From: Clostridiales bacterium
GTDB taxonomy: Bacteria; Bacillota; Clostridia; Oscillospirales; Oscillospiraceae
Direction: 5' to 3'
DNA: 19,936 bases
Assembly (NCBI GenBank): GCA_003150355.1
Contig: QAMJ01000005.1
Coordinates: 1 to 19,936, forward strand
Shown: in pieces, positions 1 through 7,804 of the stretch
How the letters are laid out: each line of letters opens with the position of its first letter
How positions within the stretch are numbered: position 1 is the first letter of the stretch
The notes under the pieces: generated by a model
Told to the model about the DNA's origin: nothing
Database searches by the model: none
The model's input: the letters and a program-made list of their open reading frames with translations, nothing else
Made by a program: the position numbers and the translations under genes

Positions 1-671
1 ACGCCTTTGCCGCCCAGCGGCAGTTCACCGGCAACGCCGCCCACGAGCTGCGCACGCCGCTGGCACTGATGCAGGCGCAGCTGGAGCTGTTTTCCGCGGA
101 GCATCCCGATGTGCTGCCGGAAACGGCGGAGTTCCTCGCGCTTTTGCGGGAGCAGACGAAGCGGCTGACCCAGATGACCAAGACGCTGCTGGAAATGAGC
201 AATTTGCAGCAGGTGGCGCGGAACGAGCAGATTCAGCTTGCGCCCATGATTGAGGAGATATTCACGGACCTTGCGCCACTGGCGGAGAAGAACGGAATCA
301 CGCTGAAGGTGGAGGGCGACGGATCTATGACCGGCAGCGACGCACTGATTTACCGGCTGCTCTTCAACCTGACGGAGAACGCCGTCAAGTACAATAGTCC
401 GGGCGGCTCAGTGCAGATTACTGTTGCGCAGGAGCCGGAAAAGCTCCTGATCCGTGTTTCCGACACCGGTCGCGGCATTCCGGAGGAGTATCAGCGGAGC
501 ATTTTCCAGCCGTTCTTCCGGGTGGATAAGTCCCGCAGCCGGGAGTACGGCGGCGCGGGGCTGGGGCTCTCGCTGGTGTGGGAGATCGCCGATCTCCACG
601 GCGGCTCCGTTTGGGTGGAGGAAAGCTCGGACAAGGGCACGACCATCGCGGTCGAGCTGCCGATGCAATAA
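1..671 (+). CDS. Sensor histidine kinase, C-terminal part (5' end outside window)
   Basis: Membrane-associated two-component sensor kinase that autophosphorylates on His and passes the phosphate to a partner response regulator. The reading frame is open from base 3, so the true start lies upstream of the window. The H-box reads NAAHELRTPLAL, with the phospho-acceptor His codon at 42-44. The ATPase domain follows with an N-box (NLTENAVKYN, about 366-395), G1 box (DTGRGIP, about 462-482), F box (FQPFFR) and G2 box (GGAGLGLSLV). The protein ends normally with TAA, so the kinase core is complete. The sensing and HAMP regions and the expected neighbouring response regulator are not visible, so the signal is unknown. 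The family call is secure; no specific gene name is justified. Confidence 0.93.
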   Translation, partial: AFAAQRQFTGNAAHELRTPLALMQAQLELFSAEHPDVLPETAEFLALLREQTKRLTQMTKTLLEMSNLQQVARNEQIQLAPMIEEIFTDLAPLAEKNGITLKVEGDGSMTGSDALIYRLLFNLTENAVKYNSPGGSVQITVAQEPEKLLIRVSDTGRGIPEEYQRSIFQPFFRVDKSRSREYGGAGLGLSLVWEIADLHGGSVWVEESSDKGTTIAVELPMQ

Positions 672-740
672 ACAGCGCATGATAATCACCACAAAAATGA
701 TATAAGCGCATCATGAGCAGCATAAGCTTCCAGTTTTCTG

Positions 741-806
741 CAGGCGTAAAGCGGCAAGGAGCCGGGTCTCGCTGCTGAGACCCGGCTCCTTGCCGCTTTA
801 CGCCTG
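741..806. repeat. Perfect 30-bp inverted repeat between convergent genes (terminator-like hairpin)
   Basis: Bases 741-770 and 777-806 are exact reverse complements (30 bp, no mismatch) around a 6-base loop, GCTGCT. The right arm ends 3 bases from the proA stop codon, and the left arm lies about 70 bases after the kinase stop. The position between convergent genes fits a two-way transcription stop. However, neither side has a clean T-run: TATTTATC follows on the plus strand and CAGAAAAC on the minus strand. The stem is also much longer than a usual intrinsic terminator, so a dispersed palindromic element used as a terminator is an alternative. Confidence 0.8.
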
Positions 807-809
807 TAT

Positions 810-2066
810 TTATCTGACCTGACCGTTGCCGGTTATAATGTATTTATACGTACTCAGCTCGTCAAGCCCCATAGGACCTCTCGCGTGCAACTTTTGCGTG
901 GAGATTCCCATTTCACAGCCCAGCCCAAATTCACCACCGTCAGTGAAGCGAGTGGAGACATTGACGTATACCGCGGCGCTGTCTATCTCGTTGACGAAGC
1001 GCTTCGCGCAGTCGGCGTTCTCCGTGACTATCGCATCGCTGTGGTGCGTGGAGTGCTTCCGAATATGGGCAATTGCGGCATCAAGACTGTCGACAACTGC
1101 AACTGCGAGAATATAGTTAAGAAATTCGGTATCGAAGTCGGCGGAGGAGGCCGGCGTGCCGTCGATTATTCGCGCGGCAGCGGGGTCAAGACGCAGCTCA
1201 ACAGGGACCAGACCGGCGGCGCGGCGGTCGTCCACAAGAGCTCTTTTCAGCATGGGAAGGAACTTTGCCGCAACCGCTTTATGTACAAGGCAGACCTCCT
1301 CTGCGTTGCATACGGAGGGGCGGCTGGTCTTGGCGTTGACTATTATATTGACGGCCTTGTCAAGATCCGCAAATTCATCGACATAGACATGACATATACC
1401 GGTGCCAGTTTCTATGCAGGGGACTGTCGCGTTCTGCACACAGGCACGTATCAAGCCCGCACCGCCGCGAGGAATGAGCAGATCGACCAGCCCGGACGCC
1501 TGCATGATATCCTCCGCACTGCTGCGGCTTATATCCTCGACTATGTTTACAATGTTGGGGTTGCCGCCGGCGGCGGCAATGCCCTTCTTCAGTGCCTTCA
1601 CAATGGCGTGACAGCTGTTGAACGCCTCCTTGCCGCTGCGGAGCATACAGACGTTGCCGCTCTTTATCGCAAGCGCCGCAGCGTCAGATGTAACGTTCGG
1701 GCGGCTTTCATATATGATCGCGACAAGTCCGAGCGGTACCTGCTTTTTGCAGATGTGCATGCCGTTTGCATGCACAGTCTCTGAAATGATGCGCCCGGTA
1801 TGGTCGGGGAGTTTTACAGTGGCTCTGATACCGTCCGCCATGCCGTCGATGCGCGCAGGATCGAGACTGAGCCTGTCAAGCATGACCTCGGATATTCCGC
1901 CGCGCGCCTTGTCCATGTCCTGCTCATTTGCCGCAAGTATACTGTCCGTCTCCTGCTGCAGGGCGTCCGCCATTGCAAGCAGGATGCGGTTCTTCTCTTC
2001 CGGCGATGCGTCGCGTATGCTGCCCCATACAGCTTTGGTTACTTTGAGAAGTTCAAGCGTGGTCAT
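810..2066 (-). CDS. proA: Gamma-glutamyl phosphate reductase (glutamate-5-semialdehyde dehydrogenase)
   Basis: Cytosolic NADPH-dependent enzyme that reduces L-glutamyl-5-phosphate to glutamate-5-semialdehyde, the second step of proline synthesis. The 418-residue length is normal for ProA. Visible hallmarks are the aldehyde-dehydrogenase fold motifs LGLVAIIYESRPNVT (about 112-126) and LRSGKEAFNS (about 142-151), and the catalytic Cys253 in RPSVCNAEE. The start codon at 2066 overlaps the proB stop in an ATGA junction, indicating translational coupling and channelling of the labile phosphate intermediate from ProB. No proC is seen in the window. The product call is very secure. Confidence 0.97.
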   Translation of the reverse strand: MTTLELLKVTKAVWGSIRDASPEEKNRILLAMADALQQETDSILAANEQDMDKARGGISEVMLDRLSLDPARIDGMADGIRATVKLPDHTGRIISETVHANGMHICKKQVPLGLVAIIYESRPNVTSDAAALAIKSGNVCMLRSGKEAFNSCHAIVKALKKGIAAAGGNPNIVNIVEDISRSSAEDIMQASGLVDLLIPRGGAGLIRACVQNATVPCIETGTGICHVYVDEFADLDKAVNIIVNAKTSRPSVCNAEEVCLVHKAVAAKFLPMLKRALVDDRRAAGLVPVELRLDPAAARIIDGTPASSADFDTEFLNYILAVAVVDSLDAAIAHIRKHSTHHSDAIVTENADCAKRFVNEIDSAAVYVNVSTRFTDGGEFGLGCEMGISTQKLHARGPMGLDELSTYKYIITGNGQVR

Positions 2067-2848
2067 TTCCGTGTCCCCTTTGTTCCTATCAAAAATCTTG
2101 TTCCGACGTGCTTTCCATCCACTATATCATACAGAATGTCAGGATTGCTGCCGTTTGCGATTACCATCTCACAGCCGGCATTTGTCGCTATCATGGCCGC
2201 GTGCAGTTTGGTGATCATTCCACCGGTTCCGAGTGATGAACCCTCGCCTCCAGCAAGAGCAAGGATACCGTCGTCAATATCAGTTACCTCATCTATGAGC
2301 TTTGCCTGCGCATTCTTATGCGGGTCGCTGTCATACAGCCCGTCAATATCTGACAGCAATATCAGAAGCTCTGCCGATACCGTTGCAGCAACCTCTGCCG
2401 AAAGAGTATCGTTATCCCCGATCACAATTTCATCTGTGGAGACCGTGTCATTTTCATTTATTATCGGTAACGCGCCAAGCTGCAGCAGCCGCTCAAGCGT
2501 ATTATGAAAGTTGCTCTTCCGGCATCCGTCGTCGGCAAGATCTGGCGCAGTTATGAGCATCTGCGCAACGATATGATTGTACTCTGTAAAGAGCTTGTCA
2601 TAAATATACATCAGTTCGCCTTGACCTACCGCTGCTGCGGCCTGCTTTGTCGGCATGTCTTTGGGGCGCTCGGTCAAGCTCAGCTTCCCAACACCCATGC
2701 CTATCGCACCTGAGGAAACAAGGATTATTTCATGCCCGGCATTCTTCAGGTCACTCAGAACCTTGCACAGCTTTTCCATACGCTGTATGTTAAGACGACC
2801 GGTTGTATGAGCCAATGTAGAGGTCCCGATTTTCACAACCATACGCAT
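2063..2848 (-). CDS. proB: Glutamate 5-kinase, short form without PUA domain
   Basis: Phosphorylates L-glutamate with ATP to glutamyl-5-phosphate, the committed and normally proline-inhibited step of proline synthesis. Amino-acid-kinase motifs are present: VVKIGTSTL at the N-terminus, VSSGAIGMG, and INENDTVSTDEIVIGDND. At about 261 residues it ends after the kinase domain, so it lacks the roughly 100-residue C-terminal PUA domain of the E. coli enzyme, as in many other bacterial ProB proteins. I chose ATG 2848 because the GGGGTGA ribosome binding site lies just before it; a GTG at 2857 is part of that site, and ATG 2842 is possible. It is the first gene of a proBA operon with a promoter at 2890-2918. 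Confidence 0.95.
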   Translation of the reverse strand: MRMVVKIGTSTLAHTTGRLNIQRMEKLCKVLSDLKNAGHEIILVSSGAIGMGVGKLSLTERPKDMPTKQAAAAVGQGELMYIYDKLFTEYNHIVAQMLITAPDLADDGCRKSNFHNTLERLLQLGALPIINENDTVSTDEIVIGDNDTLSAEVAATVSAELLILLSDIDGLYDSDPHKNAQAKLIDEVTDIDDGILALAGGEGSSLGTGGMITKLHAAMIATNAGCEMVIANGSNPDILYDIVDGKHVGTRFLIGTKGTRK

Positions 2849-2889
2849 ATATATCACCCCAGCTTATCTGTTGCATTTAATTATATTGC

Positions 2890-2918
2890 ATTATGCCATG
2901 CCCGGTTAGAAATTGCAA
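2890..2918 (-). promoter_or_regulatory. Predicted sigma-70-type promoter of proBA
   Basis: Read on the minus strand, TTGCAA (2913-2918) is followed by exactly 17 bases and then CATAAT (2890-2895), preceded by TGG as in extended -10 elements. Transcription would start near 2883, giving a leader of about 35 bases before the proB ATG. TTGCATT occurs twice in the -10/leader zone (2871-2877 and 2886-2892) and could be an operator, but that is only a pattern. Confidence 0.6.
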
Positions 2919-3018
2919 CATAAAACTGTTCCGATCAGATCCACGTATAAGCAACGACAGGTAAAGGCAAAAGAACGTGTAAAGATTCCGTTCAGCCAAG
3001 CATGAAGAATATGGCAGA

Positions 3019-3030
3019 GAACAATTGTTC
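3019..3030. promoter_or_regulatory. 12-bp palindrome, possible repressor operator of the MMPL operon
   Basis: GAACAATTGTTC is a perfect 12-bp palindrome, followed a few bases later by a second AATTGT (3035-3040) that extends the dyad. It sits just upstream of the likely promoter of the transporter operon. MMPL-type transporter genes are often controlled by TetR or MarR family repressors binding such dyads, but no regulator gene is adjacent here. Confidence 0.4.
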
Positions 3031-3042
3031 ACAAAATTGTTG

Positions 3043-3071
3043 TTGTACATCCGCTGAAATATGCTTAAAAT
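3043..3071 (+). promoter_or_regulatory. Possible promoter of the MMPL operon
   Basis: TTGTAC (3043-3048) and TAAAAT (3066-3071) are 17 bases apart, and an overlapping pair TTGTTG (3037-3042) and TATGCT (3060-3065) also has a 17-base spacer. A start near 3078 would place the upstream ATG at 3076 outside the transcript, supporting ATG 3109 as the real start. The -35 match is weak. Confidence 0.4.
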
Positions 3072-3108
3072 ATAGATGACAGAGTATGTTCATTATACGG
3101 AGACGGCA

Positions 3109-5175
3109 ATGGATAGAGTGGCAAGATGGATAACTGAACACTCCCGGCTGATAGTGGCTTTTTTTGCAGCGGCTGCGATCGTCTGTGCGGTTTTGTTCTT
3201 CGGCGTGAAAGTGAATTATGATATGACCGCATACCTCCCGGCGGACGCGGAATCGACAGTGGCGCTGCAGATAATGCAGGAGGAGTTTTCCGCATCCGTG
3301 CCGAATGCACGCGTCATGGTGCCGGGGCTCACACTTACGCAGGCGCAGGCGATGAAGGCAGAGATAGAAGCCGCCCCCGGCATCGAGGGAGTCATGTGGC
3401 TTGACGATGTTGCCGACCTGAAAACTCCGCTGGAAATGCTGGACAAGGCCGTCGTGGATCAATATTACCGGGATGGCACCGCACTCTATGATGTCACCAT
3501 CGCGACCGATATGGAGCTTGAAGCGACCGACGCGATCTATGAGCTTATCGGGGAAGAAGGCGGCATAAGCGGCAACGCCGCGAACATCGCGTATTCAAGG
3601 CGGCAGGTGCTCACGGAGGTGCTCGGCGCGTCGAGCGTCCTTGTGCCGGTGATAATCCTGATCCTTGTCCTGACGACCACCTCGTGGATCGCCCCCGCAC
3701 TGTTTCTCATAACCATCGGCGTCGCGGTGCTCATAAACATGGGCACGAATATTTTCTTCAAAAGCATCTCATACATAACGCAGTCCGTGAGCCCGATTCT
3801 GCAGCTTGCCGTTTCTCTGGATTATGCGATCTTTCTTCTTACGGCTTTTGAAAACCTGCGCCGGACGGAGCCGGACGTCGAATCCGCCATGGTAAAGGCC
3901 ATAAAGCAGTCCTTTGTCTCGATTGCCGCTTCTGCGGCAACCACCGTGTTCGGCTTTTTTGCGCTGATATTCATGCGCTTCGGCATCGGCAGCGACCTTG
4001 GGATGAACCTTGTCAAGGGCGTCACCATCAGCTATATCTCCGTTGTGGTGTTCCTCCCGGCGCTCGCGCTGAGGACGGTGAAGCTCCTGGACAAGACCGC
4101 GCACCGACGCATCATTGCCGCCCCGCACGGGATCGGCCGCGCGCTCGTGAAGGTGCGCATACCGGCGCTTATTCTTGTGCTGCTGCTCGTCGTACCGTGC
4201 TACCTTGCGCAGAGCCGCGCAGATTTCATGTACGGCAACGGTGACCCTGCTCCAGACAGCCGCTACGGGCAGGACACACAGAAGATAAACGACAGCTTCG
4301 GCGAGAGCATGGCGCTCGTCCTGCTGGTGCCGCGCAGCGACACGGGCAAGGAGACCGCGCTCTGCGCGGAGCTCCGGGGGCTTGAGCATGTGACGGCGGT
4401 GGTGTCATATGTGTCGAGCGTCGGAGGCAGCATACCGAGCGAGTTTCTCAGCCCCGATATAGCGGCAAATTTCTATTCGGAAAACTATGCCCGAATCATA
4501 ATGTATACCGACACAGGCGAGGAGGGTGAGGACGCATTCTCAACCGTTGAGACCGTGCGCAGCCTTGCCGCAAAATACTACGACCGGAGCTATACCTGCG
4601 GCCAGAGCGCAAACCTCTATGACATCAAGGAAACCATCACCGCAGACACCGGCCTTGTGAACAGCCTTGCCGTCGGTTTCATATTCCTGACGCTGCTGCT
4701 GTCCTTCCGCTCGCTGACACTGCCGTTTATCCTGATCTTTGTCATAGAGTCCGCGATATGGATAAACCTGTCTACCCCGTATTTTACCGGAGTACCGCTG
4801 GTGTATATGGGTTATCTCGTTATAAACACCGTGCAGCTCGGCGCGACCATCGACTATGCCATACTGATGACCGACGGCTATATTGAGAACCGGAAGACCA
4901 TAGGCCGTCGCGGGGCTGTCATGCAGTCCCTCAATGAAAATATAATCTCCCTTTTGACGAGCGGGCTAATCCTCTCGCTTGCCGGGCTGTGCCTGCAATT
5001 TGCTTCGTCCATGGAGATTGTAAAAGAGCTTGGGCTGCTGCTGTTCAGGGGCACGCTCCTGTCCATGGCGCTGGTGCTGATAGCGCTCCCGGCGCTACTT
5101 ATAATGTTTGATCCGCTTACGGCGAAGTTGACTAAGAGAAGCTTCTGCCGTGACAGTGAGGAGGTGAAGAAATGA
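3109..5175 (+). CDS. MMPL/RND-family membrane transporter
   Basis: Proton-driven membrane transporter of the MMPL branch of the RND superfamily, which moves lipids or hydrophobic compounds out of the membrane. It has 688 residues in two similar halves: TM1 (about 12-32) then a large outer loop starting NYDMTAYLPAD, a TM bundle about 173-325, a second TM start about 350-367, a second outer loop, and a bundle about 518 to the end. The proton-relay Asp-Tyr pairs of the family are visible as D238-Y239 (SLDYAIF) and D582-Y583 (ATIDYAIL). I chose ATG 3109 because GGAG lies 6 bases before it; ATG 3076 adds 11 residues but has no ribosome binding site. It overlaps the next gene by ATGA. The substrate is not predictable. 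Confidence 0.92.
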   Translation: MDRVARWITEHSRLIVAFFAAAAIVCAVLFFGVKVNYDMTAYLPADAESTVALQIMQEEFSASVPNARVMVPGLTLTQAQAMKAEIEAAPGIEGVMWLDDVADLKTPLEMLDKAVVDQYYRDGTALYDVTIATDMELEATDAIYELIGEEGGISGNAANIAYSRRQVLTEVLGASSVLVPVIILILVLTTTSWIAPALFLITIGVAVLINMGTNIFFKSISYITQSVSPILQLAVSLDYAIFLLTAFENLRRTEPDVESAMVKAIKQSFVSIAASAATTVFGFFALIFMRFGIGSDLGMNLVKGVTISYISVVVFLPALALRTVKLLDKTAHRRIIAAPHGIGRALVKVRIPALILVLLLVVPCYLAQSRADFMYGNGDPAPDSRYGQDTQKINDSFGESMALVLLVPRSDTGKETALCAELRGLEHVTAVVSYVSSVGGSIPSEFLSPDIAANFYSENYARIIMYTDTGEEGEDAFSTVETVRSLAAKYYDRSYTCGQSANLYDIKETITADTGLVNSLAVGFIFLTLLLSFRSLTLPFILIFVIESAIWINLSTPYFTGVPLVYMGYLVINTVQLGATIDYAILMTDGYIENRKTIGRRGAVMQSLNENIISLLTSGLILSLAGLCLQFASSMEIVKELGLLLFRGTLLSMALVLIALPALLIMFDPLTAKLTKRSFCRDSEEVKK

Positions 5176-6995
5176 AAAGAATATTTGCTTTGCTTCTGAC
5201 AGCCGTGCTGCTGCTCAGCTATGCTCCCGCAGCGCTCGCAGACGGGGAAGAAACCGAAGCCGCTGCCGCCGAGTATACCTCGGAGGAGGTGCTCTACGGC
5301 GTACTCGACCATGACGGCAGCACGGAGAATGTCTACGCCGTCGTTATCCTCGAGAGCGATAAGCCCTGTAAAGCCGTGTACCGCGGCCCCTTTGCTGACG
5401 TGAAGAATCTCAGCGATACCCGCGAGCTGGAGCTCAAAGGCAACCGCGTGACGCTCGACGGGCTTGACGGACGCTTCTACTTTCAGAGCACGCTTAAGAA
5501 TGTCTCTCTGCCGTGGGACATTGCCATAAGCTACACTCTTGACGGTAAACCGATCGAGGCCTCGGAGCTCGGCGGCAGGAGCGGCAGACTCGGCATTGAT
5601 ATATCCATAATCGACGGCGGCATGGAGGACGGCTCATTTTATGACAGTTTTATGGTGCAGGTCAGCATAACGCTTGACAGCCAGCTTTGCCGGAACATCA
5701 CCGCCGAGGGCGCAACGATTGCAAATTCCGGTTCAGACAAGCAGATAAATTTTACCGCTATGCCGGGAACAGATTCTGAGTTTGCCCTGACGGCTGACGT
5801 CACAGACTTTTCCATGGCGGGTATCACCTTTGCCGCTGTGCCGTTTTCTATGGGCAGCGCTCTCGGCAATATCACGGAGCTGACCGACGGGCTCAGTCAT
5901 CTGACCGACGCTGTCTCCCAGCTCTCCGACGGCGCAGCGCAGCTCTCATCGGGAGCAAGCGAACTGACATACGGCGCATGGCAGTTCGGCGAGGGCCTTT
6001 ACCAACTGTCGGCTAACTCCGAGTCGCTGGTGTCTGCGTCCGAAATGTTCCTTACCATGTTTGAGACGATAAGGGATACGCTTATTGCCGCTTCCGGTCT
6101 GCCGGAGGCAGATGTGCATGACCTTGAATCCCTGCTTGCCTCGCTCGATTCTCTGTGCGCACAGCTTGACGAAAGCTCAGCGAATATAGCGCAGAGCGCC
6201 GCTTCGCTCGCTGCGGCAAAGGTCGGGATAGACGCTGCCTTTGCCGGCGTGCCGGACTCTGCCTCAGGGGACGCCGCATACCTCCGCTCCGCCGCAGCCT
6301 CGATGCCGGAGAGCGTCGTACAGGCGTTCACAGAGGCATACGGTGCGGACGGCTACGCCCAGTGGCTTGCGGCGATCGGCAATGTGACGGCGGCGGCAGA
6401 CGCGGCGGTTGAGGCAAAGGCTCAGTGGCAGCAGGTGTCTGCGGACTATGACTATGCCGTGCAGACGATGAATGAACTTGCGGCGTATATGAGCTCGGTG
6501 AGCGAATCTGTGCGCACCCTGCGGGACATGATCGCGGAGCTCTCCGGCACGGAGGGCGGCGAAAAGCTCGATGAGCTGATAAAGCAGGTGTCCCAGCTTG
6601 CCGACGGCTATGCGCAGTTCCATGAGGGGCTTGTCGCCTATACCGGCGGGGTCGATGCACTGGCCGAGAATTGGGGCAGCCTGTATTACGGCATCTCCCA
6701 GCTCTCCGGCGGCACGGCGCAGCTGTCCGACGGGACAAAGCAGCTCAACGACGGCACGAAGGACATCCCCGCGCAGGTCGATGATATGCTTGCAGCCTAT
6801 ACTGGTGAGGGCTATAACGGGAACAGCTTCTTGTCCCCGCAGAATGAGAACACACGTTCGGTGCAGTTCGTGCTGACCACACGCGCGATAGAGCACCCGG
6901 CGGATACCGAGCCTGCGGCAGATGAAGCAGCCATCCCCGATGAATTCAGGCAGTTTGTAAATCGGCTCATAGACCTGTTCAGACAATATAAATAG
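5172..6995 (+). CDS. Secreted YhgE/Pip-like protein with Leu-x-x-Gly heptad repeats, partner of the MMPL transporter
   Basis: 607 residues. A signal peptide (KRIFALLLTAVLLLSYAPAALA, cleavage near residue 23) sends it outside the cell. An N-terminal globular region (about 24-230) is followed by a run of heptads with Leu and Gly, for example LTDGLSHLTDAVSQLSDGAAQL (about 235-280), a long Ala-rich helical stretch (about 300-470), and a second heptad block (SQLSGGTAQLSDGTKQLNDG, about 508-530). Such repeats are typical of YhgE/Pip proteins, but the usual C-terminal membrane segments are absent. A strong GGAGGTGA lies in front, and the start overlaps the transporter stop (ATGA). I infer an outer-face, coiled-coil companion of the transporter; its role is not known. 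Confidence 0.8.
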   Translation: MKRIFALLLTAVLLLSYAPAALADGEETEAAAAEYTSEEVLYGVLDHDGSTENVYAVVILESDKPCKAVYRGPFADVKNLSDTRELELKGNRVTLDGLDGRFYFQSTLKNVSLPWDIAISYTLDGKPIEASELGGRSGRLGIDISIIDGGMEDGSFYDSFMVQVSITLDSQLCRNITAEGATIANSGSDKQINFTAMPGTDSEFALTADVTDFSMAGITFAAVPFSMGSALGNITELTDGLSHLTDAVSQLSDGAAQLSSGASELTYGAWQFGEGLYQLSANSESLVSASEMFLTMFETIRDTLIAASGLPEADVHDLESLLASLDSLCAQLDESSANIAQSAASLAAAKVGIDAAFAGVPDSASGDAAYLRSAAASMPESVVQAFTEAYGADGYAQWLAAIGNVTAAADAAVEAKAQWQQVSADYDYAVQTMNELAAYMSSVSESVRTLRDMIAELSGTEGGEKLDELIKQVSQLADGYAQFHEGLVAYTGGVDALAENWGSLYYGISQLSGGTAQLSDGTKQLNDGTKDIPAQVDDMLAAYTGEGYNGNSFLSPQNENTRSVQFVLTTRAIEHPADTEPAADEAAIPDEFRQFVNRLIDLFRQYK

Positions 6996-7106
6996 GACTC
7001 TCGATATACGCGGAAAGGACGGATGCCCCAGTGACAGATACGGTCACAAACTCCCTGCTCTACCCAGGCTCAAATGAGAAACATCAATGATATTGCGGGA
7101 GTCAAT

Positions 7107-7131
7107 TGAACCGCACCCCGTCAAGAGGACA
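7107..7131. repeat. Terminal inverted repeat of an IS3-like element (one end only)
   Basis: The 25 bases starting TGAACCGCACCCCGTC fit the pattern of IS3-family ends (TGnAC...CCCC...AAG..GACA). They lie outside a transposase C-terminal remnant at the distance expected for the right end of such an element. Only this end remains; the other end was lost in the deletion that joined the element to the regulator remnant at about 7264. Confidence 0.55.
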
Positions 7132-7153
7132 ATGAAATGAAATAAGATTTTTG

Positions 7154-7187
7154 CTGCCAAGAGCGTTCTGCTCTTGGCAGATTTTTT
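7154..7187 (+). terminator. Rho-independent terminator, inside the IS3 remnant
   Basis: Perfect 11-bp stem (7154-7164 with 7170-7180), loop GTTCT, followed by ATTTTTT. It would stop plus-strand transcription arriving from the MMPL operon. Its place between the IS end and the transposase stop suggests it came with the insertion element, whose ends often block incoming transcription; it now appears to serve as the operon's terminator. Confidence 0.85.
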
Positions 7188-7263
7188 ACGCAGCAAATAT
7201 CATCTGGTGCTTTTCCATTGGCGTAACAACACCCAGATTACTCTGGATGAGCCGGGTGGTATA
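7186..7263 (-). pseudogene. IS3-family transposase (OrfB), C-terminal remnant
   Basis: On the minus strand the frame reads about 25 residues, YTTRLIQSNLGVVTPMEKHQ followed by MIFAA and TAA. This matches the conserved C-terminus of IS3-family integrases (Y..R....LG..TP.E). Upstream, the frame is closed by a stop at the point where the regulator remnant begins. All catalytic DDE residues are missing, so it is inert. Its position relative to the terminal repeat at 7107 supports the identification. Confidence 0.6.
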
Positions 7264-7269
7264 ACATGA

Positions 7270-7620
7270 TTAGCTAACGAGCTGCCGGGGATGCTCTGCA
7301 TAAACGTTGACATTTCGGCATACACGCAGATAAGCGAGCTTGCGCTGAAGCTCGGCGGGATCGTCCCCAATCATGCCGAGCAGGCCAGCGAAATATTTGT
7401 GGACGGCGTGTCGAACAGCGTCAACCAGGTGCTGACAGAGCTTTATGGAGAGAATATACCGCAGCACTTCTCCATGGACGAGCGCACGAACATACTGCGC
7501 ATACTCAGTGACAGGAAGATTTTCCTCATAAAGGGCGCCGTTCCGCGCGTCGCAAGGATACTCGGATGCAGCGAACCCACCGTGTACCGCGGAATAAAAT
7601 CCTGTGAAGCGATGAACTGA
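7270..7620 (+). pseudogene. YheO/DauR-type transcriptional regulator, C-terminal remnant
   Basis: The open frame (109 residues from ATG 7291, with a few more codons in frame before it) matches only the C-terminal part of YheO/DauR-family regulators. It has the end of the PAS-like domain (LCINVDIS), a linker, and the DauR-type helix-turn-helix: DERTNILRILSDRKIFLIKGAV then VARILGCSEPTVYR. Full-length family members have about 100 or more further N-terminal residues. A stop at 7267 closes the frame, and immediately before it lies the IS3 remnant, so the 5' half was probably lost by insertion and deletion. No good ribosome binding site precedes ATG 7291. A short expressed DNA-binding fragment is possible but unlikely. 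Confidence 0.75.
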
Positions 7621-7659
7621 CCCACGGCCGCAGCTGGGCTGAAGTTGGAACAGCACATA

Positions 7660-7697
7660 AAAACCGCCGCAAGCGAAATGACGCTTGCGGCGGTTTT
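7660..7697. terminator. Bidirectional rho-independent terminator
   Basis: Perfect 16-bp inverted repeat (7660-7675 with 7682-7697) around AAATGA, with A-runs on the left and T-runs on the right. It gives T5 after the stem on the minus strand and T4 on the plus strand. It ends the long minus-strand sugar operon about 107 bases after the hexokinase stop, and also the regulator remnant on the plus strand. Confidence 0.9.
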
Positions 7698-7804
7698 GAC
7701 AGGGTCAGTTGATTTTGAAGACAAATAAAAATATCGCTATTTGATTCTTTTTTGAATATCCTCGAGTATTTTTGACATAGAGCCATACTCACAAATTCGG
7801 CCTT

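Noticed and set aside
2849..2857. GTG at 2857 as the proB start
   Set aside because: It overlaps the GGGGTGA ribosome binding site that serves ATG 2848, and the added residues do not belong to the family.
3076..3108. ATG 3076 as the start of the MMPL gene
   Set aside because: No ribosome binding site precedes it and it lies at or before the predicted transcription start; ATG 3109 has GGAG 6 bases upstream.
7031..7047. GTGAC...GTCAC inverted repeat after the heptad-protein gene
   Set aside because: Only 5 bp of pairing and no T-run or start nearby; likely chance. The rest of 6996-7106 shows no gene or signal.
7737..7778. A 13-codon minus-strand frame (MSKILEDIQKRIK) between the hexokinase stop and the terminator
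   Set aside because: Too short and without a convincing ribosome binding site; treated as untranslated 3' sequence.
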